62,965 nucleotides of DNA from Indolivaga alginatilytica (GCF_003201355.1 NZ_QICL01000029.1:1-62965), one strand, 5' to 3'; shown: positions 26,847-36,950, numbered from the stretch's first letter. The notes: generated from the letters alone by a model not told the origin. Made by a program: numbers and translations.

Positions 26847-28736
26847 ATGGAAACAGGGTTAGTATTATTACTTTTAATTTTTCCTCTGGTTGGTTTCTTA
26901 ATCAATCTGAGTGTAGGTAAAAAGATTGGGCGATCGTTACCCGGAATTATTGCTACAGCAGCAGTAACGGGTAGTTTTGCAATCTCCCTCTTTTATTTTA
27001 TACAGATACTTTCGACCGGACAGGCAATCGAAGTTCATCTTTTTCAATGGGTAGCTTTCGGCGAATTCTCAGTAAACCTTGCTTTTGTTCTCGATCAGCT
27101 TTCGTTACTTTGGTTACTGGTTGTAACGGGTATCGGAACATTGATACATATTTATTCGATAGGGTACATGCATGATGATGAAAACGTAGATCGTTTTTTC
27201 TCCTATCTCAATCTGTTTATCTTCTTTATGATTGTGCTTGTAACAGCAAACAACCTACTGGTAATGTTTATCGGATGGGAAGGAGTAGGATTATGTTCAT
27301 ACCTATTGATTGGCTTCTGGTATAAAAATCAACAATTTAATGATGCCGCTAAAAAGGCATTTATAATGAATAGGATAGGGGACTTAGGTTTTTTAACCGG
27401 AGTTTTCACTTTAGCATATCTGTTTAAAACAGTCGATTTTGCAACTTTAAAATTAGCACTTTCTACAACTACTACTCCCGAAACTTCGGCATTATTAGGT
27501 GTAGCAGCCTTCTGCTTATTTATTGGAGCAATGGGTAAAAGTGCTCAGATACCATTATATACATGGTTACCCGATGCGATGGCAGGTCCAACACCTGTAT
27601 CGGCATTGATACACGCTGCAACGATGGTAACAGCGGGTATATTCATGATTACCCGATTGAACTTCTTATTCGACCTTACCCCTGATATTCAATACTTCAT
27701 TGCTATCATTGGTGCTGTAACAGCTTTGTTTGCTGCTTCGATAGGAATTGTTCAAACGGACATTAAGAAGGTACTAGCATATTCTACTGTCTCTCAACTC
27801 GGACTTATGTTCTTAGCTTTGGGACTTGGAGCTTATCAGATTGCTGTGTTCCACGTAATAACACATGCTTTTTTCAAGGCTTGTTTATTCTTAGGGTCAG
27901 GTTCGGTTATCCATGCAATGGGTGGCGAACAGGATATGCGAAAAATGGGTGGCTTGAAAGGCGTGATGTCTATCACTTATATTACATTCTTGGTTTCGAC
28001 ATTATCTATCTCGGGGATACCTCCATTTGCAGGGTTCTTCTCGAAAGACGAAATAATGTTAGTTGCATTCCAAAATAGCCCTATTCTTTGGGTAGTTGCT
28101 ATGTTGGCGTCTTTACTAACAGCTTTCTATATGTTCAGAGTATTGTATCTTACATTCTTCAAAGAATTCAGAGGTACTTCGGAACAAAAGAAACATTTAC
28201 ATGAATCACCTTCTTCTATGACTATGCCTCTTATCGTATTAGGAGTGTTGGCTACTGTGGGAGGTTTGATTAGCTTACCTTTTGGATATAGTTGGTTGAA
28301 TAATTATTTATCTCCTATATTTTCGGGTTCGGATGTTGTCGAAGCACATGGTTTCTCAACAGAACAAATGGTATTTATGGGAGTTTCAACCCTTATTGCT
28401 CTTATTGGTATGAGTTTAGCATATTATAAATATATGACTAAGTCTACAGTACCCGAAGAAGATGAAAAGATTACCGGTTTTGCAAAAGTTCTTTACAATA
28501 AATATTATATTGATGAGATATATAATACAATATTTATAAAGCCAATCTATGCAATGTCTAACTTCTTCAATAGTATTGTAGAAAGTATAATAACAGGAGT
28601 GGTATTCGGGTTTGCTTTAATTGCTAAAGGACTATCCGCTCCGGCAAAAGCCTTACAAAACGGAAGTGTTGGATTTTATCTTTCATTCTTTGTTGTAGCA
28701 TTCTGCTTGTTAATCATTTGTTTATTTCTGGTTTAA
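26847..28736 (+). CDS. nuoL: NADH-quinone oxidoreductase subunit L
   Basis: Distal antiporter-like proton-pumping subunit (629 residues, about 16 transmembrane helices including the C-terminal anchor). Conserved blocks: MFIGWEGVGLCSYLLIGFWY (key Glu), MGKSAQIPLYTWLPDAMAGPTPVSALIHAATMV, and LAYSTVSQLGLMFLALG. The C-terminal half carries the long lateral helix region (about 530-600). The 106-bp gap after it holds a reverse hairpin repeat. Confidence 0.97.
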   Translation: METGLVLLLLIFPLVGFLINLSVGKKIGRSLPGIIATAAVTGSFAISLFYFIQILSTGQAIEVHLFQWVAFGEFSVNLAFVLDQLSLLWLLVVTGIGTLIHIYSIGYMHDDENVDRFFSYLNLFIFFMIVLVTANNLLVMFIGWEGVGLCSYLLIGFWYKNQQFNDAAKKAFIMNRIGDLGFLTGVFTLAYLFKTVDFATLKLALSTTTTPETSALLGVAAFCLFIGAMGKSAQIPLYTWLPDAMAGPTPVSALIHAATMVTAGIFMITRLNFLFDLTPDIQYFIAIIGAVTALFAASIGIVQTDIKKVLAYSTVSQLGLMFLALGLGAYQIAVFHVITHAFFKACLFLGSGSVIHAMGGEQDMRKMGGLKGVMSITYITFLVSTLSISGIPPFAGFFSKDEIMLVAFQNSPILWVVAMLASLLTAFYMFRVLYLTFFKEFRGTSEQKKHLHESPSSMTMPLIVLGVLATVGGLISLPFGYSWLNNYLSPIFSGSDVVEAHGFSTEQMVFMGVSTLIALIGMSLAYYKYMTKSTVPEEDEKITGFAKVLYNKYYIDEIYNTIFIKPIYAMSNFFNSIVESIITGVVFGFALIAKGLSAPAKALQNGSVGFYLSFFVVAFCLLIICLFLV

Positions 28737-28797
28737 GTAATGAAAGTATTTAATGATATATTTTAAAATTATAACAGGCTATAGCTGCTGTGGTTTT

Positions 28798-28824
28798 CAA
28801 AGCAATAAAAAGGTATGAGACCTT
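28798..28824 (-). repeat. Hairpin repeat copy, reverse, before nuoM
   Basis: On the plus strand: CAAAGCAATAAA, then AAGGT, loop ATGAG, ACCTT. Tail conserved; one stem pair lost. It ends 18 bp before the nuoM ATG. Confidence 0.8.
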
Positions 28825-28842
28825 AAAAATTAAAAAAGAGAC

Positions 28843-30276
28843 ATGAATATCGCTATTATATTAATCATTTTACTAGTAGGTGCAATTCTTACTTATCTTT
28901 CAGGAAACAGATGGGCTCCTAAAGTTGCTATGTTGTTTGCTATTATTACAGCAATCTTTTCAATAGCATTATTATTAGAGTATCACAATACGGGAACTAG
29001 CTTTAGTGTACAGTGGATTAATAATCCTTCGGTGATGTTTTCGCTCAAGGCAGATGGTTTGTCGCTGATTATGGTATTGTTGACTTCGGTCTTATTACCT
29101 ATTATATTATTGACGGCTGTATCTCATACAGTTCCGTACGAAAAGTTGCTTTATAGTTTGATCTTGTTTATGGCATTTGCCATGACCGGAGTATTCTTAA
29201 GTAGCGATGCTTTATTATATTATGTTTTCTGGGAATTATCTCTTATACCTATATACTTCATTGTTGTATTATGGGGGAATGGTTCGATGTCGAAAAGAAG
29301 ACGATCGGCGTTGACGTTCTTTATATATACATTTGCCGGTTCGTTGTTTATGCTGGGAGCTATTATTTACTTATATACGAAAACAGGAAGTTTCCAATTA
29401 TATGATTTATATAACGCTAACTTGAGTGATACTGAGCAATTATGGATTTTTCTAGCATTCTTTTTTGCATATGCTATTAAGATTCCTATTTTTCCTTTTC
29501 ACACATGGCAAGCAAATGTATATCAAAAGGCTCCTTTAGTGGGTACATTACTTTTGGGTGCATTAATGTCGAAAATGGCTCTATATAGTGCTTTACGTTG
29601 GCAGTTGCCAATTGCACCTCATGCCGCTCATAGTATGCAGACTGTGGTTTTGACTTTGTCGATAATCGGTGTGATCTATGGTTCTATTGTAGCCTTAAAG
29701 CAGGATAACCTGAAACGCTTCTTTGCTTATGCTTCATTGGCCCACGTAGGCTTTATTGCTGCCGGAATATATGCATTGACTTTAGATGGTCTTCAAGGAG
29801 CGGTATTATTAATGGTTGCGCATGGTTTTGGTATCGTTGGCTTATTTTTTGGTTCGGAAGTTATATACAGGCGATTTAATACTCCTTTGATCAGTCAAAT
29901 GGGAGGTATTAAAGGACAGGCTCCTAAGTTTACAATAGCCTTCTTTTTAATGATAATGGCTTCTATAACTATACCATTGTCTTTTAACTTTGTAGGAGAG
30001 TTGACAATTATGTATGGACTATATCAGGTTAGTATATGGTACACAATTCTTATTGGTACATCTATGTTTTTGGGTGCTTTCTTCATGTTGCACATGTATC
30101 AGCTTGTAATGTTGGGCGAAGTGCGTAAGAAACCATTTGCAGACTTAACGGTGAATGAAGGAATTGTCTTCATTTTGCTAACTGCTGTTTTACTGTTTTT
30201 TGGTTTGTATTCCAAACCTATTGTCGATTTGGCTTCACCGAGTCTTCAAGAAATTTTAATGTATGTGAATAGATAA
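28843..30276 (+). CDS. nuoM: NADH-quinone oxidoreductase subunit M
   Basis: Antiporter-like subunit of complex I (477 residues, about 14 transmembrane helices). YYVFWELSLIPIYFIVVLWG has the conserved membrane Glu; FAYAIKIPIFPFHTWQANVYQKAPLVGT the conserved Lys loop; and FAYASLAHVGFIAAGI the discontinuous helix. nuoN begins 20 bp later. Confidence 0.97.
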   Translation: MNIAIILIILLVGAILTYLSGNRWAPKVAMLFAIITAIFSIALLLEYHNTGTSFSVQWINNPSVMFSLKADGLSLIMVLLTSVLLPIILLTAVSHTVPYEKLLYSLILFMAFAMTGVFLSSDALLYYVFWELSLIPIYFIVVLWGNGSMSKRRRSALTFFIYTFAGSLFMLGAIIYLYTKTGSFQLYDLYNANLSDTEQLWIFLAFFFAYAIKIPIFPFHTWQANVYQKAPLVGTLLLGALMSKMALYSALRWQLPIAPHAAHSMQTVVLTLSIIGVIYGSIVALKQDNLKRFFAYASLAHVGFIAAGIYALTLDGLQGAVLLMVAHGFGIVGLFFGSEVIYRRFNTPLISQMGGIKGQAPKFTIAFFLMIMASITIPLSFNFVGELTIMYGLYQVSIWYTILIGTSMFLGAFFMLHMYQLVMLGEVRKKPFADLTVNEGIVFILLTAVLLFFGLYSKPIVDLASPSLQEILMYVNR

Positions 30277-30296
30277 CTGTTTAGCTAAAATATATA

Positions 30297-31691
30297 ATGA
30301 GTACATTGATAGCTGTCTCTGGACTGGGCATTGTTTGTCTTTTATTAGAGATTTTAAATTTGAGAAAAATACTTGTACCTGTAACATTACTGTTGTTGGC
30401 TGGTATATTGGGAATGACTATTGCCGAGTTCTATTTAGGAGAGTCTTTCTTCTATCGTGACGATTACAATATGATCGTAAGTACCAGTTATTCGCGAGGT
30501 TTTTCTATCCTGTTTATTATCCTTGCAACTTTTGTAATTGCAATGAGTCCAGAGTTTTATAAAGATAAAATAGAGAGGATTGCTGATTATGTATCTCTCA
30601 AGGTTTTTCTTTTATCCGGAGCCATTGCGATGGTTTCGTTTGGTAACCTTTCGATGTTCTTTATCGGAATCGAGGTGTTATCGATAGGCGCTTACGTTTT
30701 AGCTGCAAGTAATCCGGGCAGAATAAGCAGTAATGAGGCAGGAATGAAGTACTTCATTATGGGTGCTTTTGCTTCGAGTTTTATATTGTTTGGTATAGCC
30801 CTTGTTTATGGAGCAATCGGATCATTTGATATAGCAATCATTGCAGAAGTATCTAAGGCTGAAGGAGCTAATCTGCCTATATGGTTTAACATGGGATTTA
30901 TAATGATTCTCGTTGGGCTTTTATTTAAGGCTTCGGTAGTTCCTTTTCACTTTTGGGCCCCCGATGTATATGAGGGTTCTCCTACACTTGTAACTACTCT
31001 GATGAGTACTTTAGTAAAGGTGGCTGCAATTGCAACTCTTTATAAAGTGGTCGTGATAATGGGTGCGGCTATGACGCCTGCAGTTCAGATATCAATTGTG
31101 GTATTCTCTATATTATCGCTTACAGTCGGAAATATTACAGCTCTTAATCAAAAGAGTCTGAAGCGTATGATGGCTTATTCGGGTATTTCTCATGCAGGAT
31201 TTATGATGATGGACTTACTTTCGACTAGTAGTGATGCAGCAAATAGCCTTCTATATTATGCTGCGGCATATTCTTTGGCGGGTATTGCAGGTTTTGCAGT
31301 CATAATGGCTGTAAGTGAAGGAAAAGGGCATGAAAACGTAGAGAATCTATATGGATTGGCCAGACGAAATCCATTATTAGCAGGAATATTAACTTGTGCT
31401 TTAGTTTCTTTAGGAGGTATACCTATATTTGCAGGATTTTTTGCCAAATTATTTATGTTTACGCAAATGGTGGATGCCGGCTATCTGATTCTAGTGGTAT
31501 TCGGTATTATCAATTCTATTATAGCAATCTTCTATTACTTCGGAACAGCCAATGTGATGTTTACAAAAGAATCAGTAAGTGAATCTACACTTAAAGTTCC
31601 TGTTAGATATGTTTTAGTAGCTTCTATTGCAATAATTCTTAATATTATATTAGGTATTTATCCATCTTTAATAATGGGATTATCTCTATAA
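30297..31691 (+). CDS. nuoN: NADH-quinone oxidoreductase subunit N
   Basis: Antiporter-like subunit N (464 residues, about 14 transmembrane helices). FFIGIEVLSIGAYVLAA, FKASVVPFHFWAPDVYEGSPTLVTTLMST and LKRMMAYSGISHAGFMMM are the matching family blocks. Last gene of nuo; a strong terminator follows within 65 bp. Confidence 0.97.
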   Translation: MSTLIAVSGLGIVCLLLEILNLRKILVPVTLLLLAGILGMTIAEFYLGESFFYRDDYNMIVSTSYSRGFSILFIILATFVIAMSPEFYKDKIERIADYVSLKVFLLSGAIAMVSFGNLSMFFIGIEVLSIGAYVLAASNPGRISSNEAGMKYFIMGAFASSFILFGIALVYGAIGSFDIAIIAEVSKAEGANLPIWFNMGFIMILVGLLFKASVVPFHFWAPDVYEGSPTLVTTLMSTLVKVAAIATLYKVVVIMGAAMTPAVQISIVVFSILSLTVGNITALNQKSLKRMMAYSGISHAGFMMMDLLSTSSDAANSLLYYAAAYSLAGIAGFAVIMAVSEGKGHENVENLYGLARRNPLLAGILTCALVSLGGIPIFAGFFAKLFMFTQMVDAGYLILVVFGIINSIIAIFYYFGTANVMFTKESVSESTLKVPVRYVLVASIAIILNIILGIYPSLIMGLSL

Positions 31692-31710
31692 TTGTAAGAA
31701 GAAAAGATAT

Positions 31711-31755
31711 AAAAAAAGGAGAGGGAATACAATTAGTATTCCCTCTCCTTTTTTT
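31711..31755. terminator. Strong bidirectional terminator between nuoN and lysE-like gene
   Basis: A7 plus GGAGAGGGAATAC, loop AATTA, GTATTCCCTCTCC plus T7: a perfect 13-bp GC-containing stem with A/T tails on both sides (31711-31755). It ends the nuo operon on the plus strand and the LysE gene on the minus strand. Confidence 0.93.
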
Positions 31756-31786
31756 ATGAAGTTTTTGTTAGATGTCTAATAGATAA

Positions 31787-32416
31787 TTATGCTAGGTAGG
31801 CATAAGCACTTGTAATGAGTCCGACAACACCTATGGTTGCAAGTATTATTCCTAGCACATTATTGAATAGCTTAAGTCCTCTGGGATTAAATTTTGAACG
31901 AACCTTGTCTACTACCGTAGAAATCAAAAGCCACCAAATAACAGTTCCTAATCCGATAGAGAGGATGCCTACTATGTTCTTTGATGATTCGTTGGGGTCT
32001 ATGAAGTTGAAGCGTGCAAACATGGCTATAAAGAAAAACAGGATGCCAATGTTAGAGAGGTTTATAAAGAATGATGAAACAAGGTTTTTCCAATAGGGAG
32101 ATTTTTTTTCATCTTGCCTGAATAGTTTTTTTGCCGGATTGGATTGATAGATATAATAGCCTGCTATGAGAAGAAGAAAACTACCTGCAATTTGTAAAGG
32201 ATAATGATTCTGTTCAACAAAATCCATGACAAAACTAATGCCTAGTCCCGATATTATGGCATATACTATATCAGATAAGGATGCTCCTAATCCAGATATG
32301 AATCCATGCAACCGACCCTCATTTAGGGTTCGCTGTATGCACAGGACTCCTATGGGACCCATGGGAGCGGAGACTAATAGTCCTATGAATATTCCTTTAA
32401 GTATAGTATCGAGCAT
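31787..32416 (-). CDS. LysE-family amino-acid exporter
   Basis: A 209-residue inner-membrane protein with six hydrophobic segments. The N terminus GIFIGLLVSAPMGPIGVLCIQRTLNEGRLHGFISGLGASLSDIVY matches the LysE/RhtB family signature (APMGPxxxxxxxxxLxxGxxxGxxxGxGxxxxD). Family members export amino acids or similar compounds; substrate here unknown. It has its own promoter and ends at the shared terminator. Confidence 0.88.
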   Translation of the reverse strand: MLDTILKGIFIGLLVSAPMGPIGVLCIQRTLNEGRLHGFISGLGASLSDIVYAIISGLGISFVMDFVEQNHYPLQIAGSFLLLIAGYYIYQSNPAKKLFRQDEKKSPYWKNLVSSFFINLSNIGILFFFIAMFARFNFIDPNESSKNIVGILSIGLGTVIWWLLISTVVDKVRSKFNPRGLKLFNNVLGIILATIGVVGLITSAYAYLA

Positions 32417-32450
32417 CTTAATTAGCAGAATAAAGTATTATTCTGTAGAA

Positions 32451-32480
32451 CAAAGATAACATCAAATTTATAGAACCCAA
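32451..32480 (-). promoter_or_regulatory. Promoter of the LysE-family gene
   Basis: On the minus strand: TTG (32480-32478), 19 bp, TATCTTTG (32458-32451), an exact TAnnTTTG. About 35 bp before the LysE ATG. Confidence 0.68.
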
Positions 32481-32482
32481 GA

Positions 32483-32564
32483 AAAATCACACCTCATTAT
32501 TCTATATTAACAGCGGGCGATTTATATCATTTTGTTAATAATATAGCTATTATAAATGAGGTGT
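32483..32564 (-). terminator. Long stem-loop terminator after the TonB receptor gene
   Basis: ACACCTCATT (32489-32498) pairs with AATGAGGTGT (32555-32564), and inside it CTATATTAACA can pair with TGTTAATA...ATATAG. On the minus strand the structure is followed by GATTTTTC, so it fits a terminator for the TonB receptor transcript. The internal pairing makes it longer than usual. Confidence 0.65.
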
Positions 32565-32578
32565 AAATTCATTTGGTT

Positions 32579-34873
32579 TTAGAAAGAGCTTAATTTCAGA
32601 CCAATAAAGTATGTTCTTGGAAGTGAGGGACCGTATATATAGTCTGCATCTCTATTTATTCCTTTGTCAAAATCTTGTTGCATTCTGTTAAAAATATTTT
32701 GCACACCTCCGCTTATTTCAGCCTTGTTGTATGCATTCAGTTTAAAAGAATAGGCAAGTTTAACTGTCATATCAAAGAAGCGTGGAGTTTTCTTCAAAAC
32801 ATCGTTCTCTATGTATCCTGCAAGGTGTGGTACATACATTGATCCTGTGTATGTTCCCGATACCGAAGCCGTAAAAGGAGATCTAGGCTTGGCTGTTACC
32901 GATATAAAACCATATTGTCGGGGAGATCTTAGCATTTCTTTAGTAGCTTCTACAGTTTCATCATCCGACCATGCTTCGGGTGATTTGTATCTCCCTCGTT
33001 GGATAGTATACCCTCCATCTATTTGTATCCATTCAGTAGGTTGTATAGAAGTTTCGAAGTTTATACCCGATATGGTTGCTCTATTTACATTTTCGCGTTG
33101 TACCATTGTATTACCTGTTTCGTTTTCGCCAACAATTCTATCAATAAATGCATTATCAATACGTGTAAAGAATCCTTCGACTAAGAAATAAGAGTAGAAG
33201 CTCTCATTGTAGAATTTAGTGTCAAATCCTCCCGAAAAACTACGTGAACGTTCAGGTTTTATATCTTCAGCAAAATTGAGAAGTGTTGCCTTCCCTCCTT
33301 GTATTGCTATATCTAGATCCGCTCCGGTTATTTCAGGAGCTCGGTATCCTACTGTATATCCTCCACGTAAGTTTACGTCACCAAATACTTTGTAGCGTAT
33401 ATTAGCTCGCGGCATTAGGTTCAAATTATCTATAAGTGAATGCTTCTCGAGCCTGGCTCCAAGAGCTATGGATAGTTTTTCGTTTTGCCATTCATTCTGA
33501 AAATACAAAGTCCCGATGTTTATATTCTGATTTTGTTTGTAATTATATCCTGCAAGCTCATTACGTAGTAGGTCGTGGCTTTGAGTATATCCGGTTGTTA
33601 ACTTGGCAGGCATAAAAAGAAGATTATCTATATTCATATCATATTTAGCATTCCCTATAAAAGTAAATTCTGTTGTTTTGCCATATCCGTTCGGTTCTTG
33701 ACCTGCGCCAAAATAGCTATCCCGATTAGCATCTTGTAGCGCAATGTGTACATTTAGGCGATGCTTATTATTATAAAAGAACTGGGAGTAGTCTACGGAA
33801 CCCGAATGTATTTTAAAATCACTATATTCCGCTATATTGGCTTCGTGAGGAGGTTTGTTGAAGCTATCACCACCTCGGCGTTCTTCTGATGTATAACGAT
33901 ATTCTGCTAAAATCTTGCTTTTATTGGTAGGCTTTATAAATGAGTTAAATCCTAAAGAGGATGCTCTGTTCTTGCCGATTTCAGAAAAACCGTCGTCATT
34001 AGCATCCCAAGGGTTTCTGCTTCTCATATTACCAAATACGCTAATCCCTGATGTTTTATTTTTATCAACAAGTGAAGTATTGAATAATAACATATTATCA
34101 GCAGATTTCCCATCAATTAAAGATAGGTTGTACTTTATTTCATAATAGTTATCTGCTGGCTCCTTAGTTATGATGTCAATAACGCCACCAATAGCATGTG
34201 ATCCATATAATGCAGAGTTTCCCCCCCGTATGATATTTATTTCGTCTACCATGTTAAGGGGTATTTGATCTAGTCCATATGTTTTTGTTAATGCGCCAAC
34301 AACAGGCTGACTATTTATAAGAATTTCGGAATAATGCCCTTCCAGGCCATTGATCCTTACTTCCTGAGATCCGCAATTCTGACAGGTTGTCTCTACACGT
34401 ACCCCTGGACTGAAATTTAATCCCTGCCCAAGTGTTAGTGACTGAGTTGCTTCAAATGTTTTGGGTGTAAGTTGAGAAACAATAATCGGAGAAACATCTC
34501 TTTTTAATCTCGAAGCATAGCCTGTTACTGCCACCTCTCCAAGTTCGTAGCTTTCGGGATTAAGTTCAATAACTAACATCTTTGTTAAATAAGGTGCTAG
34601 ATTTATTTCCTGTCTGTCAATACTGTATCCTAATGCCTGTATTTGTAATATGTATTTTCCTGAATGTATATTCTTGATTAAGAAATATCCATTGTCATCA
34701 GATAGAGTTTGAGTCTGAGTTCCTTCAATAGATAGGGTTGCATCAGCAATTGGCTCTTTGGTTTGTGAATTAATAACTTGTCCCGAAATATTTGTAATAT
34801 GTTCTGGGCCGGCAAGTAAAGGCAGTGCACATATAAAAATAAGTAGTATTGTGAGTATATATTTTGATTTCAT
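32579..34873 (-). CDS. TonB-dependent outer-membrane receptor with CxxC in the plug
   Basis: A 764-residue receptor using the ATG at 34873 (a longer frame opens at 34909, but MKSKYILTILLIF is the signal peptide). Order: signal peptide; CarboxypepD-regulatory-like domain (about 25-110, ISGQVINSQTKEPIADATLSI); plug (about 120-235) with TTCQNCGSQEVRINGLEG and IIRGGNSALYGSHAIGGVIDIIT; then the 22-strand barrel ending in Phe. A CxxC in the plug suggests a metal or metal-complex ligand. A seven-G run lies in the plug-coding part (34221-34227). A His-rich small protein is encoded just upstream. Confidence 0.92.
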   Translation of the reverse strand: MKSKYILTILLIFICALPLLAGPEHITNISGQVINSQTKEPIADATLSIEGTQTQTLSDDNGYFLIKNIHSGKYILQIQALGYSIDRQEINLAPYLTKMLVIELNPESYELGEVAVTGYASRLKRDVSPIIVSQLTPKTFEATQSLTLGQGLNFSPGVRVETTCQNCGSQEVRINGLEGHYSEILINSQPVVGALTKTYGLDQIPLNMVDEINIIRGGNSALYGSHAIGGVIDIITKEPADNYYEIKYNLSLIDGKSADNMLLFNTSLVDKNKTSGISVFGNMRSRNPWDANDDGFSEIGKNRASSLGFNSFIKPTNKSKILAEYRYTSEERRGGDSFNKPPHEANIAEYSDFKIHSGSVDYSQFFYNNKHRLNVHIALQDANRDSYFGAGQEPNGYGKTTEFTFIGNAKYDMNIDNLLFMPAKLTTGYTQSHDLLRNELAGYNYKQNQNINIGTLYFQNEWQNEKLSIALGARLEKHSLIDNLNLMPRANIRYKVFGDVNLRGGYTVGYRAPEITGADLDIAIQGGKATLLNFAEDIKPERSRSFSGGFDTKFYNESFYSYFLVEGFFTRIDNAFIDRIVGENETGNTMVQRENVNRATISGINFETSIQPTEWIQIDGGYTIQRGRYKSPEAWSDDETVEATKEMLRSPRQYGFISVTAKPRSPFTASVSGTYTGSMYVPHLAGYIENDVLKKTPRFFDMTVKLAYSFKLNAYNKAEISGGVQNIFNRMQQDFDKGINRDADYIYGPSLPRTYFIGLKLSSF

Positions 34874-35127
34874 AATTGTCCATTTTAAAGAATACGATAG
34901 TAATAGCATTACACAATCATCAGATCTATATATTTACTCATACCAATAAGTAATAAGTATCTTTATATGACCCTATATAATGATGAATGACTTTCAGAAT
35001 CAGCTAGATGTAATTCTGAAAAAAGATATTTAGGATGTTTTTTAAGGTGTTATTTTGAATAATAACACAAACGTTTTATAGTCTAAACGAGGTTAGTCTA
35101 TAAAAAATGAAGTTTAAGATGATGATG

Positions 35128-35508
35128 TTAAGCTAACGGAGGAGCGCGAAGTCTGTATCTTCTTACTGGAGTAGTTAATGCCGGACTAACTTTATATTCT
35201 TTGTAGAATATATCGTTAGAGCTTAATATAAGGTCAGTGAAATTAAAAGATTGAGCTTCACCTGAAGTAATATTAGATACCTGATTAAGGGTAAAGAATG
35301 AGGCTGCTGTGTGCTGGTGAGTCTCTAATGGTAGTTTATTAGAGTTGTATGGTATGTCTTGTGATTTTCGATATGGATGCGAATGTACGTATATAACTCC
35401 TTCATATACGTGCATATGAACAAACAAAGAGACAACAGCAAAGTACCCTAAATATATTAGGAATAATAGGTACGTTGCATGTTTTCTCTTATTTCTTTGT
35501 AGCAGCAT
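35128..35508 (-). CDS. His-rich single-pass protein before the TonB receptor
   Basis: A 126-residue protein with one hydrophobic segment (about 12-30), then a histidine-rich stretch (VHMHVYEGVIYVHSHPY, and later THQHTAA), then a polar part ending RLRAPPLA. No known family recognised. Similar short His-rich proteins with an 'RAPP'-like end often lie beside TonB receptors in Bacteroidetes. It probably binds a metal in the periplasm for the receptor below it (255 bp away); this is inference. Confidence 0.65.
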   Translation of the reverse strand: MLLQRNKRKHATYLLFLIYLGYFAVVSLFVHMHVYEGVIYVHSHPYRKSQDIPYNSNKLPLETHQHTAASFFTLNQVSNITSGEAQSFNFTDLILSSNDIFYKEYKVSPALTTPVRRYRLRAPPLA

Positions 35509-35573
35509 TTGCTAACTTTCGTTATGCTATCCTTGCCACGGAAGGTAGCTGTTTAATGCGACTATATCGGGAT

Positions 35574-36950
35574 CTAGAACTTCGTATATATAAGTTCTAG
35601 CCTCATATTCTTCTCATCGTTTCGAATTATACTTGTCGAAGGTTGCAGATAATTAAATACACCTGTTTGAACATATACAGTCGAACCCGTACTTGGATCG
35701 ATTTGAGCGGCCATACCTATTTCAACAGGGATAATAGCAAATGTGGGATCTTCAGCTAAATCCATGTCTTTATAAATATTGATTAAGCTTGCAATATTCG
35801 AAAATGTATAAATATTGTTCGCATCCCTGCTACCTAGTATTGCCGTTTTATTGTTAGTAGTCAATTGTCTGCCGCTGAAAAATATATCTACTGAATCTTT
35901 ATTTATAAGCAATAATTTGGTTGGTCTTCCCAATTCATATTTTGCTGTTGATTCTCTCTCTGTAAATCCTTTTATTGTAAATAATGCAGTATTGATGGTC
36001 TTGGAATGCTTACTGGCAATGTTTGCTTTAATTTGTTTAATAGGAAATACTACTTCTGTATATACACCTGCAGGCGTTTTCAAATATGTAGCATCTGTTC
36101 CTTCAGTAAATAATTCTTCCGGATTTTTATTTTTGATGCTATTTAATTGCATTACTTCCGGAGTAACGGTCAATGTGAATCGAGAGACCCTAATAGTGTC
36201 TTTGGTATTGTCATAATTACCTAAAACATCGGTATATTTGTAGTATATATGGATGTTAGTATATAACACTCGGATCAAACTTCCGGAACCAAAGTTGGTA
36301 GTTACATATGTTCCTTTGAAGAACTTATTGAAAGAAGCATTATCTGTAAATGTTTTATTTTTCCAAGCATCAAATATTTCTTGTCCGAAAGGAATACCTA
36401 AATCCGCAGTGATTGATCTTCCAATTATTGCCGTATTTGCATCATTCGCAGTTTTTTGGGCTCCACTGATTGTATATGCTTCACTGGCTAAAAGTTTCGG
36501 GCTGCTGCCAATATATTTTGTCGGGTCTGTATTTGTATAAAAGTTTCGGGGTAAATCATTTACAACTTTATATACAGATAATCCCATAGGAGCAAGTGTA
36601 TCTCCGGTAAAAGTATTGAAATCAATTACAAACTGTACAGAATCGATTGCCTGTTTAGTACCCAAGAATTTATCACCTTCGGGAAAGAAGTATTGGCATA
36701 AATAGTCGGACTTAATTGTACCGAACAAATCGTCTTCATATTTACCTAATACGCCATTGATGGTTCGGGCATATACCGAGTCTTTCATGGATACGGTTCT
36801 TGCTTTTACCCCCACTGTGTCAGTCGTGACAGAGATAGTGTCTGCGGGTGGCTGTATTGATCCTCCAACTGCGTTTAGATCATCATCACAAGATGCCAAA
36901 GCCAAAGCTATAAAACAAGAAATTGTCGCGAATATGGACTTTACTTTCAT
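35574..36950 (-). CDS. DUF4270 lipoprotein
   Basis: A 458-residue exported lipoprotein: lipobox LALASC gives Cys20. The mature part begins DDDLNAVGGSIQPPADTISVTTDTV, the usual DUF4270 start (GxxxQPxxD), and is beta-rich throughout, ending MRLELIYTKF. Function unknown; probably surface or periplasmic. In many Bacteroidales it is encoded next to the glycogen-synthase-like gene upstream and panC, as here. Confidence 0.9.
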   Translation of the reverse strand: MKVKSIFATISCFIALALASCDDDLNAVGGSIQPPADTISVTTDTVGVKARTVSMKDSVYARTINGVLGKYEDDLFGTIKSDYLCQYFFPEGDKFLGTKQAIDSVQFVIDFNTFTGDTLAPMGLSVYKVVNDLPRNFYTNTDPTKYIGSSPKLLASEAYTISGAQKTANDANTAIIGRSITADLGIPFGQEIFDAWKNKTFTDNASFNKFFKGTYVTTNFGSGSLIRVLYTNIHIYYKYTDVLGNYDNTKDTIRVSRFTLTVTPEVMQLNSIKNKNPEELFTEGTDATYLKTPAGVYTEVVFPIKQIKANIASKHSKTINTALFTIKGFTERESTAKYELGRPTKLLLINKDSVDIFFSGRQLTTNNKTAILGSRDANNIYTFSNIASLINIYKDMDLAEDPTFAIIPVEIGMAAQIDPSTGSTVYVQTGVFNYLQPSTSIIRNDEKNMRLELIYTKF

